Assembly: GCA_900767675.1 (NCBI GenBank)
Contig: CAAFZX010000022.1
Location: 166,425-230,424, forward strand
Direction of reading: 5' to 3'
Length of the DNA: 64,000 bases
Source of the DNA: an uncultured Collinsella sp.
Lineage (GTDB): Bacteria; Actinomycetota; Coriobacteriia; Coriobacteriales; Coriobacteriaceae
Shown: piece after piece, positions 53,032 to 62,900 of the stretch
Layout: each line of letters begins with the position of its first letter
Numbering within the stretch: position 1 is the first letter of the stretch
The notes under the pieces: model-generated
Seen by the model: the letters and a program-made list of their open reading frames with translations, nothing else
Database searches by the model: none
Told to the model about the DNA's origin: nothing
Position numbers and translations under genes: made by a program

Positions 53032-54349
53032 TGAACGTGCTCCAAACGTGATGCAGGCCGGCGATGAACTTGTCGATATCGGCCTTGTCGTTGTAGAAGG
53101 CCACGCTGGCGCGGCAGCAGGCAAGGTTCTCGACGCCCAGCCAGGTGAGCAGTGGCTGCGCGCAGTGGTGACCGGCGCGGATGCAGACGCCGTCCATGTC
53201 CATGATGCTCGCGACATCGTGCGGGTGGATGCCGCGCACGTTAAAGCTCACGACACCGTGGTGGTTATCCCAATAGATGGAGCCGATGATCTGGACAAAG
53301 TCGAGCTGCATGAGCTCGCCCATCAGGTAGTGGACGAGTGCCTGCTCGCGGGCCCGGATGTTCTCATAGCCTACGGTGTTGACCAGGTAATTGAGAGCCG
53401 CACCTGTGGCGAAGATACCGGCGGCGTCCTGCGTGCCAGCCTCGAACTTCTCGGGGACGGGCGCCCAGACGGCGTCCTGCTCGGTGACCGAATCGATCAT
53501 CTCGCCACCGGTGAGCATGGGCGGCATGGCGTTGAGTAGGTCCATCTTGCCCCACAGCACGCCGATACCCATGGGGCCCATGGCCTTGTGCGCGCTAAAG
53601 GCAAAGAAGTCGGCTCCCAGATCGGCCACGTTGACCGGCATGTGCGGAAGCGACTGCGCGCCGTCGACGACCAGATAGCCGCCATACTTGTGCACGAGCT
53701 TGCCGAGGTTCTTGACCGGGTTCTCGACGCCTAGCACGTTGGAGACCTGACCCACGGCCAAAATCTTGGTCTTGGGACCCACCTTGGCCAGAACCTCCTC
53801 GGTGGTGAGTTGGCCGGTCTTGGTGGGGTAGAGGTAGACAAGCTTGGCGCCGGTTTCGCGGCAGACCTGCTGCCACGGAATCAGGTTGGAATGGTGCTCC
53901 ATGATGGTGATGACGACCTCGTCGCCGGGCTCCAGCACCGTGGGCGCAAAGCTCTTAGCGACCAGGTTGAGCGACTCGCTGGTGTTGCGGGTGAAGACGA
54001 CTTCGTTGGCCTGGGCGGCGCCGATGAGGTCGGCAATCTGCTGGCGGACCTTCGCGATGGCATCAGTGGCCTCGACGGACAGCGAGTACAGGCCGCGCAG
54101 GGGGTTGGCGTTCATGCGCTGGTAGAAGTCGCGCTCGGCGTCGAGCACGCAGGCGGGGCGCTGCGCGGTGGCGGCGCTATCGAGGAAGGCGATCTCGGGA
54201 TGCTGCTGGAACAGCGGGAACTGCGCCTTGTAGGGATTGGTCTCGATGTCGACAGTGGGCCAGCCGCGCGACGCCTCGTCGCTGGCGTCGAGCTCCATGG
54301 GCTCGGGGGCGGTGCAGGTATCGCATTTAACGTGCTCGGTATCGATCAT
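53024..54349 (-). CDS. sufS: Cysteine desulfurase SufS
   Basis: 441 residues. PLP lysine in FAFSAHKAMGPMGIG, preceded by VDGAQSLPHM, and the sulfur-carrying Cys in RAGHHCAQPL. Provides persulfide sulfur to SufU. An N-terminal extension of about 30 residues has a CDTC pair. ATGA overlap with sufD. Confidence 0.94.
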   Translation of the reverse strand: MIDTEHVKCDTCTAPEPMELDASDEASRGWPTVDIETNPYKAQFPLFQQHPEIAFLDSAATAQRPACVLDAERDFYQRMNANPLRGLYSLSVEATDAIAKVRQQIADLIGAAQANEVVFTRNTSESLNLVAKSFAPTVLEPGDEVVITIMEHHSNLIPWQQVCRETGAKLVYLYPTKTGQLTTEEVLAKVGPKTKILAVGQVSNVLGVENPVKNLGKLVHKYGGYLVVDGAQSLPHMPVNVADLGADFFAFSAHKAMGPMGIGVLWGKMDLLNAMPPMLTGGEMIDSVTEQDAVWAPVPEKFEAGTQDAAGIFATGAALNYLVNTVGYENIRAREQALVHYLMGELMQLDFVQIIGSIYWDNHHGVVSFNVRGIHPHDVASIMDMDGVCIRAGHHCAQPLLTWLGVENLACCRASVAFYNDKADIDKFIAGLHHVWSTFNG

Positions 54350-55617
54350 GCGAGCTCCTCTTCAAAGTTATCGATCAGGTTGTTACCCAGGCGGACGACG
54401 GCGGCGCGGGTGCGCTCATCGGTGGCGGAAAGCGCGGCGTCCTCCAGCTTGGCGCGGATGAACAGATCCTCGGCGGCGTTTTGGTTAAGGCCGCGGCAGG
54501 CGAGGTAGAACAGCTGCTCGTCGCGGACGTGGCCGATGGTGGCGCCGTGGTTGCCGGCGACATCGTCCTCGTCGCACAGGATGACGGGGACGGTCTTATT
54601 GTCGACGCCCTTGTTGGCGAGCAGTACGGTCTCGCGTTCGGTGCCGACGGCGCCCTTGCAGCCGTGCACGAGGTCGATGGTGCCGCGGTAGACCTTCTTG
54701 GACGTGCCGGTCAGCACGCCGTTGGCGTCGATCTCGCACTCGGTCTTGCGACCGCGGTGGCGCAGCTCGTAGTTAAAGTCGCGCACCTGCTCGCGGGCGC
54801 CCAGGTAATCGGTATCGATGGTCACCTTGGCGGTGTCGCCCAGCAGGTCGCCGGCAAGGCCGGTGGCGCTGGCGCCGGCACCCAGGACGGTGTGCTGTAC
54901 GTTGACGCGCGCGCCCTCGTCTAGGAACAGACCGGTGTCGTCGAGCGCGATCCAGCTGTCATCGAGCGTCTGCGTGCAGGTCACGTTGACGGTGGCGTAC
55001 TCCTGGGCGCAGACGCGCAGCACGGAGCCCACGACGCCCTCGCCGGCAACGGGGGAGTCCAGGGCGATCTGCAGATCGAGCGTTGCCTGCGGGCGGGCGA
55101 CGACGTCGATGGCGGCAATCGCAGCCGCTGCGTCGACGCCACTCACACGCACGGCAGCCGTGGCGTGCTTGTACGCGGGCACATCAATAACGATGCGCTT
55201 GGTGGCGTGGTCGGCCAGGTAGGCGTAGGCGGCCTCGCCCATGCCGGTCTCGAAGGCCTCGGCGGGGGAGAGTTCCTCCTCGAGCTTGATGGCGCCGGCC
55301 TGGTAGGCGGAGGTGGCGGGCACGTCGAGCTCGGTTTCGGGCGTGATGCGGGCACGATCGGCGGCATCACCGGGGGCAGCGGTACGGCGCTCGGGGAAGC
55401 GCTTGGCCATGGCTTCCATGGCGGCGTCGAAGGCGTCGTCCGAGCCGGCAAACTGCTCGTTCAGGCCCTCGACCTCAACGGCCTCGGCGGGGGCGGCAGC
55501 AAGCTCGTCCGAAAGCTCGAGCTTGGTCTGGTTCATCTTGAGCCAACCCCAAGTGGCGGCCGGCATCGCGTTGACCTGCTCGAGCGTGGTGGCAGCGGTG
55601 TTGATTTCCTGTTTCAT
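54346..55617 (-). CDS. sufD: SufD, SUF scaffold complex subunit
   Basis: 423 residues. The SufBD beta-helix core is clear in the C-terminal half (GCKGAVGTERETVLLANKG, HGATIGHVRDEQLFYLACRG). N-terminal 200 residues are diverged. Forms the SufBC2D complex. Overlaps sufB at TAATG. Confidence 0.9.
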   Translation of the reverse strand: MKQEINTAATTLEQVNAMPAATWGWLKMNQTKLELSDELAAAPAEAVEVEGLNEQFAGSDDAFDAAMEAMAKRFPERRTAAPGDAADRARITPETELDVPATSAYQAGAIKLEEELSPAEAFETGMGEAAYAYLADHATKRIVIDVPAYKHATAAVRVSGVDAAAAIAAIDVVARPQATLDLQIALDSPVAGEGVVGSVLRVCAQEYATVNVTCTQTLDDSWIALDDTGLFLDEGARVNVQHTVLGAGASATGLAGDLLGDTAKVTIDTDYLGAREQVRDFNYELRHRGRKTECEIDANGVLTGTSKKVYRGTIDLVHGCKGAVGTERETVLLANKGVDNKTVPVILCDEDDVAGNHGATIGHVRDEQLFYLACRGLNQNAAEDLFIRAKLEDAALSATDERTRAAVVRLGNNLIDNFEEELA

Positions 55618-57029
55618 TATCCGATCGCTCCTTCCATCTCGAGCTTGATCAGGTTGTTCATCTCGACGGCGTACTCAAGCGGCAGCTCCTTGGAGACCGG
55701 GTTGGCAAAGCCGTTGACGATCATGGTGCGGGCCTCTTCCTCCGAGATGCCGCGGCTCATCAGGTAGAACACCTTGTCGTCGCCGATGCGGCCGATGGTG
55801 GCCTCGTGGCCGATGTCGACATTCTTGGCTCGGATGTCCATAGCGGGGATGGTGTCGGAGCGGCTCTGGTCGTCGAGCATGAGCGACTGGCAGCTCACGG
55901 TTGCCTTGGAGCCCTCCGCCTTGGGCGTGGCCACGATGGAGCTGCGGAAGGTCTGGATGCCTCCGCTCTTGGAGATGCCCTTGGTCTCGACGGTTGCCGA
56001 GGTCTCGGGCGCGTTGAGCACGACTTTGCAGCCGGTGTCGAGGTTCTGGCCGGCACCAGCAAAGGTGATGCCGGTAAAGCTCGAGCGGGCGCGGCGGCCG
56101 TTGAGCACGCTCATGGGGTAAAGGTAACCCACGTGGCTACCGAAGGAGCCGCTGATCCACTCGATGTCGCCGTCCTCGTCCACGCGCGCACGCTTGGTGT
56201 TGAGGTTGTACATGTTCTTGGACCAGTTTTCGATGGTCGAGTAGCGCAGGTGCGCGCGCTTGCCCACAAAAAGCTCCACAGCGCCGGCGTGGAGGTTGGC
56301 CACGTTGTACTTGGGTGCGGAGCAGCCCTCGATAAAGTGCAGGTCGGCGTCGTCCTCGACGATGATGAGCGTGTGCTCAAACTGGCCGGCGCCCTTGGCA
56401 TTGAGGCGGAAGTAGCTCTGCAGCGGGAAGTCGAGCTTAGTGCCCTTGGGCACGTAGACAAACGAGCCGCCCGACCACACGGCGCCGTGCAGGGCCGCAA
56501 ACTTGTGATCGGTGGGCGGGATGAGCGTCATAAACTTCTCGTGGATGAGCGGCTCCCACTGCGGGTCGTGCAGGGCCTCCTCAATGCCGGAGTAGACGAT
56601 ACCCATCTTGGATGCGGTGTCCTGCATGTTGTGGTAGACGAGCTCGGAGTCGTACTGTGCGCCGACGCCTGCCAGGTAGCTGCGCTCGGCCTCGGGGATG
56701 CCCAGGCGCTCAAAGGTGTTCTTGATGTCGTCGGGCACCGACTCCCAGTCGTGTTTTTGGTCGGTGTTGGGCTTGACGTAGGTGACGATGTTGTCCATGT
56801 CCAGGCCCTCGATGGAGGGGCCCCACGTCGGATTCGGGAAACGGTTAAAGATCTCGAGGGACTTGAGGCGCAAGTCGAGCATCCACTGCGGCTCGTCCTT
56901 CTTGGCGCTGATCTCGCGCACGATGTCGGGCGTGATGCCGGCGTCGAGGCGCTCGAATCCCTCCTCGCCATAGGTGAAGTCGTAGAGGCTGCGGTCGATG
57001 TCCGCGACCTCGGTGCGGTTCTTGGTCAT
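55617..57029 (-). CDS. sufB: SufB, SUF scaffold complex subunit
   Basis: 470 residues, normal length. Typical blocks: YLAGVGAQYDSELVYHN, VYVPKGTKLDFPLQSYFR, HLRYSTIENWSKNMYNLNTK, and HEATIGRIGDDKVFYLMSRG. Scaffold on which clusters are built. Confidence 0.95.
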   Translation of the reverse strand: MTKNRTEVADIDRSLYDFTYGEEGFERLDAGITPDIVREISAKKDEPQWMLDLRLKSLEIFNRFPNPTWGPSIEGLDMDNIVTYVKPNTDQKHDWESVPDDIKNTFERLGIPEAERSYLAGVGAQYDSELVYHNMQDTASKMGIVYSGIEEALHDPQWEPLIHEKFMTLIPPTDHKFAALHGAVWSGGSFVYVPKGTKLDFPLQSYFRLNAKGAGQFEHTLIIVEDDADLHFIEGCSAPKYNVANLHAGAVELFVGKRAHLRYSTIENWSKNMYNLNTKRARVDEDGDIEWISGSFGSHVGYLYPMSVLNGRRARSSFTGITFAGAGQNLDTGCKVVLNAPETSATVETKGISKSGGIQTFRSSIVATPKAEGSKATVSCQSLMLDDQSRSDTIPAMDIRAKNVDIGHEATIGRIGDDKVFYLMSRGISEEEARTMIVNGFANPVSKELPLEYAVEMNNLIKLEMEGAIG

Positions 57030-57041
57030 TGCGTCGCCCCT

Positions 57042-57842
57042 TTACGCCTGCTGCTCGGCAGCGGCGGCCTCGGCCTGGGCGCGCTGCTCGGCGGCCTCGC
57101 GCTCGAAGGTCTCAAAGCCGTTTTTGTCGATCCAGGGGATCAGCGAGGCGTCGTCCTCGCGCACGATATGGCCCTTGACCATAACGTGGACGCGGTCGAC
57201 ATCCAGGTGCTCCAGGATGCGCGTGTTGTGCGTGATGATGAGCATGGAGCCGTCGCAGCTCTTGCGGTAGGCGTCCATGCCGTGGCTGACGGTGGACAGG
57301 GCGTCGACGTCCAGGCCCGAGTCGGTTTCATCCAGGATGGCGAGCTTGGGCTGCAGCAGCAGAAGCTGGAGCATCTCGACCTTCTTTTTCTCGCCGCCCG
57401 AGAAGCCTACGCCCAGCTCGCGGTTGAGGTAGGCGGTATCCATGTTGAGCTCGGCCGCGAGCTCCTTGACGCGACGGCGGAACTCCTTGCCCTTCATTTC
57501 CAGGCCGGGGCGTCCGGCGATGCTGGCGCGCAAAAAGCTCGACAGCGGCACGCCCGGGATCTCGACCGGGGCCTGGAAGCTCAGGAACAGGCCGGCGCGC
57601 GAGCGCTTATCGGTGGTGAGCTCGGTGATGTCCTGGCCGTCAAAGACAATGCGGCCGTCGTTGACCGTGTAGACGGGGTCGCCCATGACCAGGTGGCCGA
57701 GGGTGGACTTGCCTGCGCCGTTGGGGCCCATCAGTACATGGGTCTCGCCGGCGGCGACGTTGAGGTTGACGTTGTGGAGGATGGTCTTCTCGTCCACGGA
57801 GGCGGTCAGACCATCGATGGAAAGCAGCGGATTTGCACTCAT
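57042..57842 (-). CDS. sufC: SufC ATPase
   Basis: 266 residues; AGAGGGAC precedes start 57842. Walker A GPNGAGKST, signature FSGGEKKKVEM, Walker B LAILDETDSGLD. ABC-type ATPase driving SufBCD. First gene of sufCBDSU. The C-terminus has an Ala/Glu-rich tail. Confidence 0.95.
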   Translation of the reverse strand: MSANPLLSIDGLTASVDEKTILHNVNLNVAAGETHVLMGPNGAGKSTLGHLVMGDPVYTVNDGRIVFDGQDITELTTDKRSRAGLFLSFQAPVEIPGVPLSSFLRASIAGRPGLEMKGKEFRRRVKELAAELNMDTAYLNRELGVGFSGGEKKKVEMLQLLLLQPKLAILDETDSGLDVDALSTVSHGMDAYRKSCDGSMLIITHNTRILEHLDVDRVHVMVKGHIVREDDASLIPWIDKNGFETFEREAAEQRAQAEAAAAEQQA

Positions 57843-58022
57843 GCTGTCCCTCTCTGTATATGGTGTACTCATAGGTGTACTAAACCCTAGGAATCTTCTC
57901 GGAATAAAGTTACTATGGGTTCGGCGTTAGTCAAGGGAAAACCCGACTAATTCACTCGACTTTTCAGATTGTGGGACAAATTCATCGGAAGTGCTTGTCC
58001 CCAGCGTTATGGAAGGGTAGGT
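57843..58022. promoter_or_regulatory. Divergent suf/Rrf2 promoter region
   Basis: 180 bases. On the minus strand TTGACT at about 57935 with AACTTT 17 bases on is a plausible suf promoter. Probable site of Rrf2 control; no operator was fixed. Confidence 0.45.
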
Positions 58023-58454
58023 ATGCTCATTTCTTCCAAGGGCCGCTATGCCCTCCGACTGATGATTTATATCGCGGCGTTGGGCGACGCCGAAGGCAAG
58101 ATTGCCCTGCGCGAGGTCGCCGATCGCGAGCATATCTCGCAAAAGTATTTGGAGCAGCTGGTCCGTCCGCTCATGAAGGCCGGCCTGCTCAAGAGCGTGC
58201 GCGGCAAGGGCGGCGGCTACATGATGGCCAAGGACCCGGCCGAGGTGCGTGCCGGCGACATCTTGCGTGCCGTCGAGGGCAGCACTGCCCCGGTAGCGTG
58301 CGATGGCATCGACAACAGCTGCACCCGCAGCGATCTGTGCTCAACGGTCAAGTTCTGGCGCGGTCTGGACGACGTGATCGAAAAGTACGTCGACGGCGTG
58401 ACCCTGGCAGACCTGGCCGCCGTCCCCGAGATAAACTTTGACATTAAGCTGTAG
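58023..58454 (+). CDS. Rrf2-family regulator of the suf operon
   Basis: 143 residues. Winged helix (MLISSKGRYALRLMIYIA, ISQKYLEQLVRPLMKAGLL, SVRGKGGGYMMAKDP) and cluster-binding cysteines CX6CX5C in CDGIDNSCTRSDLC. IscR/SufR-like: probably senses Fe-S status and controls the divergent suf genes. Confidence 0.9.
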   Translation: MLISSKGRYALRLMIYIAALGDAEGKIALREVADREHISQKYLEQLVRPLMKAGLLKSVRGKGGGYMMAKDPAEVRAGDILRAVEGSTAPVACDGIDNSCTRSDLCSTVKFWRGLDDVIEKYVDGVTLADLAAVPEINFDIKL

Positions 58455-58591
58455 CTCGAGCGCAATTCCTTTAGATTTCGCGGAGGGTTGTTGCCGTTTA
58501 CCGATGGGTTGTTGTGCAACAAACGGGGAGCTGTAATACTGAATCCATCTTTGCAAACTGCACTTTAACCACACCAATGCAGGGAGGATGT

Positions 58592-60226
58592 ATGCAACCC
58601 AAGCATTCCGCGATTGTTGCGGGCCTGACGTTGGCGCTTTCGTTTGGCGCCGTTGCCGCACCCGCAACCGCTATAGCCGAGGAGCCCACGCCGGGCGTTG
58701 CCTCGAATGCCACCGATATCGATAAGGGCCTCTACACCCAGCAGTCTCTCTCGGGCGTGCTGAGGTCGGTTCAGGGTGTTTCGTTTGTCAATGTGACCGA
58801 CGAGATGAAGTACTTTACCAAGTACGAGAGCCACGGCAACTATAACCAGGGCTTTTCGTATGGCGACGGATACAACGCGCTGGGTTATTACCAGTTCGAC
58901 CGTCGATGGTCGCTTATTCCGTTTATGAAGCAGGTCTATAACTACGACTCTGCTAAGTACGGCATGCTTAAGGACGCGATCGACCGCGGCAGCGAGATTT
59001 CCAACGGGAGCAACCCCATGTATGCGAACGGGCAGCTCACCGAGCTGGGCCGCATCGCGCAGGATGCCTTCCTGGGTGCTTACAACACCGATCCGGCTGA
59101 GTTCTCGGCACTGCAGGATGCCTATGCGTACAACTCTTATTATGCGGTGACCGAGTCATGGCTTAAGAACGCTCTGGGCATTGATATTTCCGGTCGTGCC
59201 GATTGCGTCAAGGGCATGGTGTGGAGTATCACCAATATGTGCGGCACGGGTGGCTGCCAGGACTTTTTCCGTTGGGCGAATCTTTCCAACGATATGACCG
59301 ACCGCGAGTTTGTGACGGCGCTTTCGAACAGCGTAGTTGATAACGTGGCGCGCAAGTATTCGAGTCAGCCTCAGTACCATGAGGGATGGAAGAATCGCTA
59401 TAAAAACGAGCTCAAGGACTGCTTGGTCTATATTGCCGAGGACGAGGCTGCCGCGGCAACGCCTGTGGAGCCCGATCCTGAGCCTAAGCCTGAGCCCGCG
59501 CCGGCACCTCACCCGAACAAGGTCCCTGCTGCGCCTGCTGGGCCTGCCGGGCCAACGGTGGAAACCGATAGTGATACGGACAATGGCGGCGAGTCGGGTG
59601 CGCCTTCGACTGGTGTTGGCAACAATGATGGTGCCGGTAATGGCGGGGCTGCTTCGGGTGGAACGGAGTCTGCTGGCGGTGCTGGTGATTCGGGCTCTGG
59701 TTCAACCGGTGGTTCTGCCTCCGGATCTACTGATAACAGCCCATCCAATGGCTCCACTGATGTCGGTGAGGACTCTGGCGCTGATTCCGACTCGACCGAG
59801 GGTTCCGATACCGATAATTCGTCGACCGAGAATAAGCCGTCCGTTGGCAAGCAGCTTGGCTCCAAGTTGGGCTATTCACTGACGTCCGGTATCAACACCG
59901 GCTCGTCTTCTGATGAGGGTGCTTCTGACGAGGCTCCCGAGTCCAGGACTGCCGGCGATGCTCTGACCGATAAAAGCGCGAAGCAGGCCGAAACCTGTCC
60001 GAAGAAGGATGACGACAAGAACGTCACCTCGACCACCACGACGACTACCACGACCACGACGACCAAGGCCTCGGGTGGCAATATGCCCAAGACGGGCGAC
60101 CTCATCGTGATGGCGAGCCTTGCGAGCGCAAGCCTGGCCACGCTGGGTGCCACGTCTATTGTGAGCGGTAAGCATAAACTCGATCAGCAGAACAAGGCTG
60201 CTGGTGAGGACGGTTCCGAGGAGTAG
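58592..60226 (+). CDS. Sortase-anchored surface protein with lysozyme-like domain
   Basis: 544 residues; AGGGAGG precedes ATG 58592. Signal peptide at 1-32 (ends ATAIAEE). The globular part (about 60-300) contains FTKYESHGNYNQGFSYGDGYNALGYYQFD, given here in pieces: FTKYESHGNY and GYNALGYYQFDRRW, which suggest a glycosidase/transglycosylase fold with Glu catalyst. A long Gly/Ser/Asp linker follows, then a run of about 12 Thr and the sorting signal NMPKTGD (about 497-503), membrane helix and charged tail. MPxTG instead of LPxTG is unusual but known. Confidence 0.78.
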   Translation: MQPKHSAIVAGLTLALSFGAVAAPATAIAEEPTPGVASNATDIDKGLYTQQSLSGVLRSVQGVSFVNVTDEMKYFTKYESHGNYNQGFSYGDGYNALGYYQFDRRWSLIPFMKQVYNYDSAKYGMLKDAIDRGSEISNGSNPMYANGQLTELGRIAQDAFLGAYNTDPAEFSALQDAYAYNSYYAVTESWLKNALGIDISGRADCVKGMVWSITNMCGTGGCQDFFRWANLSNDMTDREFVTALSNSVVDNVARKYSSQPQYHEGWKNRYKNELKDCLVYIAEDEAAAATPVEPDPEPKPEPAPAPHPNKVPAAPAGPAGPTVETDSDTDNGGESGAPSTGVGNNDGAGNGGAASGGTESAGGAGDSGSGSTGGSASGSTDNSPSNGSTDVGEDSGADSDSTEGSDTDNSSTENKPSVGKQLGSKLGYSLTSGINTGSSSDEGASDEAPESRTAGDALTDKSAKQAETCPKKDDDKNVTSTTTTTTTTTTTKASGGNMPKTGDLIVMASLASASLATLGATSIVSGKHKLDQQNKAAGEDGSEE

Positions 60227-60427
60227 CTTCTCGATTGCCGAGTAACTAAAGAGTAGGGATGGGGTCCGGTGCGAATGCATTGGGCCCCGTTTTGTTGTGC
60301 AACGATTAGTTATGCCCCCTCACGCCCCATGTTGCTACCGTTGCCCGAAACGTCTGTATGACGGCATCATTGCGGTTGAGTTGCTCGATACAATGGGCAT
60401 CGTGCTGCGTTTTAGGGAGAAGTTACG

Positions 60428-62224
60428 GTGTCTGAACAGGTGATTTATGGCGATACTGCCTACTATGGCGTAGAGTTGATCAACCGCTCGGGTAACGGGG
60501 CGCTACCGGTCGGCGAACATGACTTTGCCGAGGCCATGGATCGATGCGTGCTAGTCGACAAGACGATGTTTATTGCCGATGTCTTGGATGCTGATGCTTC
60601 CGTTGTGGCGTGTTGCCGGCCCGAAGGCTTTGGCAAGAGCATGAACCTGTCGATGCTTAAGGCTTTTCTGGGGCGACCCACAGTCGGGCAGGTCGATTGG
60701 GGCCTGTTTGCTGGTTCCCAGATTTGGGATGCGGACGGCGGGCGCTATCGGGATGAGTTTGCCCGCTACCCTGTGATATCGCTGGACTTTTCTGACGCTA
60801 CGAGGCGTGGTGCCGCTGTTGCCAGCGTCGTGCGTGATGCTCTTTCCCGCGAATGCGCTCGCTTGCTGCCACTCTTGGAAGCTCCGGATTTACCACGAGA
60901 TAAGATGCGCCACATCGAGCGCGTTGCGCGTGGTGTGGCAAGTGCAGATGAGGTCAACTCGGTGCTTGGCGTTCTCATTGAGCTGCTGGAGATGGCCTGC
61001 GATGAGCAGGTTGTGCTGCTCGTTGATGGATACGACGCGGTGTGGTTGGGCAGTGCGGGCGCAAGGGACGCTTCCGACGCCGATTCGGCAGGGCTATTCG
61101 ATCGCGTGCTTTTCGACGCCATTGCCGCCGCGGGCCATTCGCTACGCTTGGCTTGTCTGATGGGGGAACGTCCCGGTCCTGCCGAAGCGGCGCTTTCTTC
61201 GCGAAACCGTTCGTATTGCCTGTCGACGCCGCTTTCGACGTGGTGCGATCAGTGGTTCGGTTTTTCGGATGCCGAGGTTCAGGCTCTGCTAGGCCATGCT
61301 AGACGCTGGGAATTCCTGGATGACGCGCGTGAATGGTTCGAGGGATACCGATTTGGCGGGTTTTATTGTTCGAGTCCGGCGCGCGTTATCGGTTTCTTGA
61401 ACCGCGGTTGCACGCCGCCGGTGCGGGCCGATTTGTATGGATACGCTGATAGCCTGAGCAGGGCGGTTGGTGATTGGAATCTCGATCGGCTTGCGACCTT
61501 GTTCGATTTGCTCGAGGCTCATGGAAGTGTTGAAGTTCCGCTTCGGATGGGTGCCGTCGGGTCGGATGCCTCGACTGACGATGATCAGTGGACCGCGTTA
61601 TACCTGTCCGGCTTCCTAACGACGGATATGGTTGAGGAGCCAGGAAGCAGCGCTCGCTCCCGTGCTCTGCGGCTTCCCAATAACGAGCTTCGCCAGGCGT
61701 TGCGTCTCGTAATTATTGAATGGTTTGAGTGCACCGCCGAGGATGTGCGGGACGTCGATGCGTTTCGTGATGGGTTGTGTCGCGGTGACGAAGATACGGT
61801 GAGGCAGGCACTGCGTCGAATTCTAGGTGACGCGGGAGCCGGCGCGCTCGAGATGGATTCGCCGTTGCCATACCACCTGCTGTTGCAAGGGCTCTGCTTT
61901 GGTATGCCGGGGTATGCCAATCCGTCATCCAATCGAAAGCGCGGGGCGGATCACTGGGATATCCAGGTGTTCCCTACGGGAAGGATGCTCGATGTGGCCG
62001 ATACCCTCGGCATGCTCGACGAACGTCCGTTGATAACGATCAACTTGATGTACGACCCCGGTGTGGACGCGCTGGGCCTGGAGTTGCTGGCTGTCCAGGC
62101 GCTGCTCGACATAGAACGCGAGCGTATCGACGAGATTCGCGTGCCGCGACCAGGTATCGGCCGCGTGCGCTGGGGGTTCGGGTTTGACGGGCAGCACGTG
62201 TCCGTAGTGTGCCAGCGGCTTTAA
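60428..62224 (+). CDS. AAA-ATPase-like (DUF1703-type) protein
   Basis: 598 residues from GTG 60428. P-loop CRPEGFGKSMNLSMLKAF (about 62-79) matches the family's RPRRFGKS pattern. VVLLVDGYDAVW is Walker B-like; WFEGYRFGG-YCSPARVIGFL matches the family's WYDGYxFG block. Relatives carry a C-terminal PD-(D/E)xK nuclease domain; here I do not see clear nuclease residues. Often multi-copy in gut bacteria, role unknown. Confidence 0.75.
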   Translation: MSEQVIYGDTAYYGVELINRSGNGALPVGEHDFAEAMDRCVLVDKTMFIADVLDADASVVACCRPEGFGKSMNLSMLKAFLGRPTVGQVDWGLFAGSQIWDADGGRYRDEFARYPVISLDFSDATRRGAAVASVVRDALSRECARLLPLLEAPDLPRDKMRHIERVARGVASADEVNSVLGVLIELLEMACDEQVVLLVDGYDAVWLGSAGARDASDADSAGLFDRVLFDAIAAAGHSLRLACLMGERPGPAEAALSSRNRSYCLSTPLSTWCDQWFGFSDAEVQALLGHARRWEFLDDAREWFEGYRFGGFYCSSPARVIGFLNRGCTPPVRADLYGYADSLSRAVGDWNLDRLATLFDLLEAHGSVEVPLRMGAVGSDASTDDDQWTALYLSGFLTTDMVEEPGSSARSRALRLPNNELRQALRLVIIEWFECTAEDVRDVDAFRDGLCRGDEDTVRQALRRILGDAGAGALEMDSPLPYHLLLQGLCFGMPGYANPSSNRKRGADHWDIQVFPTGRMLDVADTLGMLDERPLITINLMYDPGVDALGLELLAVQALLDIERERIDEIRVPRPGIGRVRWGFGFDGQHVSVVCQRL

Positions 62225-62249
62225 GCAGCGGGGTGTTTTTCGGTCTCTG

Positions 62250-62900
62250 TTACTCCTCGTCCTCCAGGGGCGGCATGGGCTTCCAGTCGGGATCCTTGAT
62301 GATCTTGCGGGCGTCCTTCATGCCGCGACGTAGCGCTGGGATACCGGTTTTAAAGCATTTGTCGACCGCAGCCAAGCGGATGAACTCTTTGCAGAAGGTC
62401 GCGGCATTGCCCAGGCGGAACAGCATGGGGTGGTAGTCGCCGTAGATTTGCATGTAACGGGCCAAAAAGCCTCGGTTGCGCATGATGTAGTAGCGGTTGG
62501 TGTCGCTTGTGGAGTTGAGTTGGCGCTTGCCGGCGATGTCCCAGTTGGAGACGGCGCGGGCGCGCTTGAGCACCACGTCGGCGACTACGGCAGCGGAGAA
62601 GTGCTGACTGGCGACATAACCGTAGCAGGCGTCGTCGCCGTAGATGAAAAAGCGTGCGTCGGGCAGGCCGATCTTGTCGACTACGCGACGTGAGAACAGA
62701 CCGCCCTCAAAGCACAACTGGTTCATAGGACGATAGCCCTCGGGGCCCAAGTCCCACTTGGCGATGGGGTTGGGAATGCCGAGCGAAAGGATGAGCTGGT
62801 ACTGCCAAAAGAAGGCGCCTCCGTCGAAGTCCAGGCGCGAGCCCTGGATGACGTCGTAGCGGTCGGTCCACTTGGCAGGGCGTTTTGCTTCGCTGGACAT
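62250..62900 (-). pseudogene. Glycosyltransferase family 2, C-terminal fragment
   Basis: 216 codons. RYDVIQGSRLDFDGGAFFWQ and GGLFSRRVVDKIGLPDARFFIYGDD are typical of the middle of galactofuranosyltransferase-like GT2 enzymes; the N-terminal nucleotide-binding half (DDD region) is missing. No ribosome-binding site precedes the ATG, and the frame runs on upstream into the neighbouring reversed gene. Probably truncated by rearrangement. Confidence 0.65.

Noticed and set aside
55806..57890. 694-codon ORF on the plus strand opposite sufB/sufC
   Set aside because: Antisense shadow spanning two certain genes; composition follows their complement.
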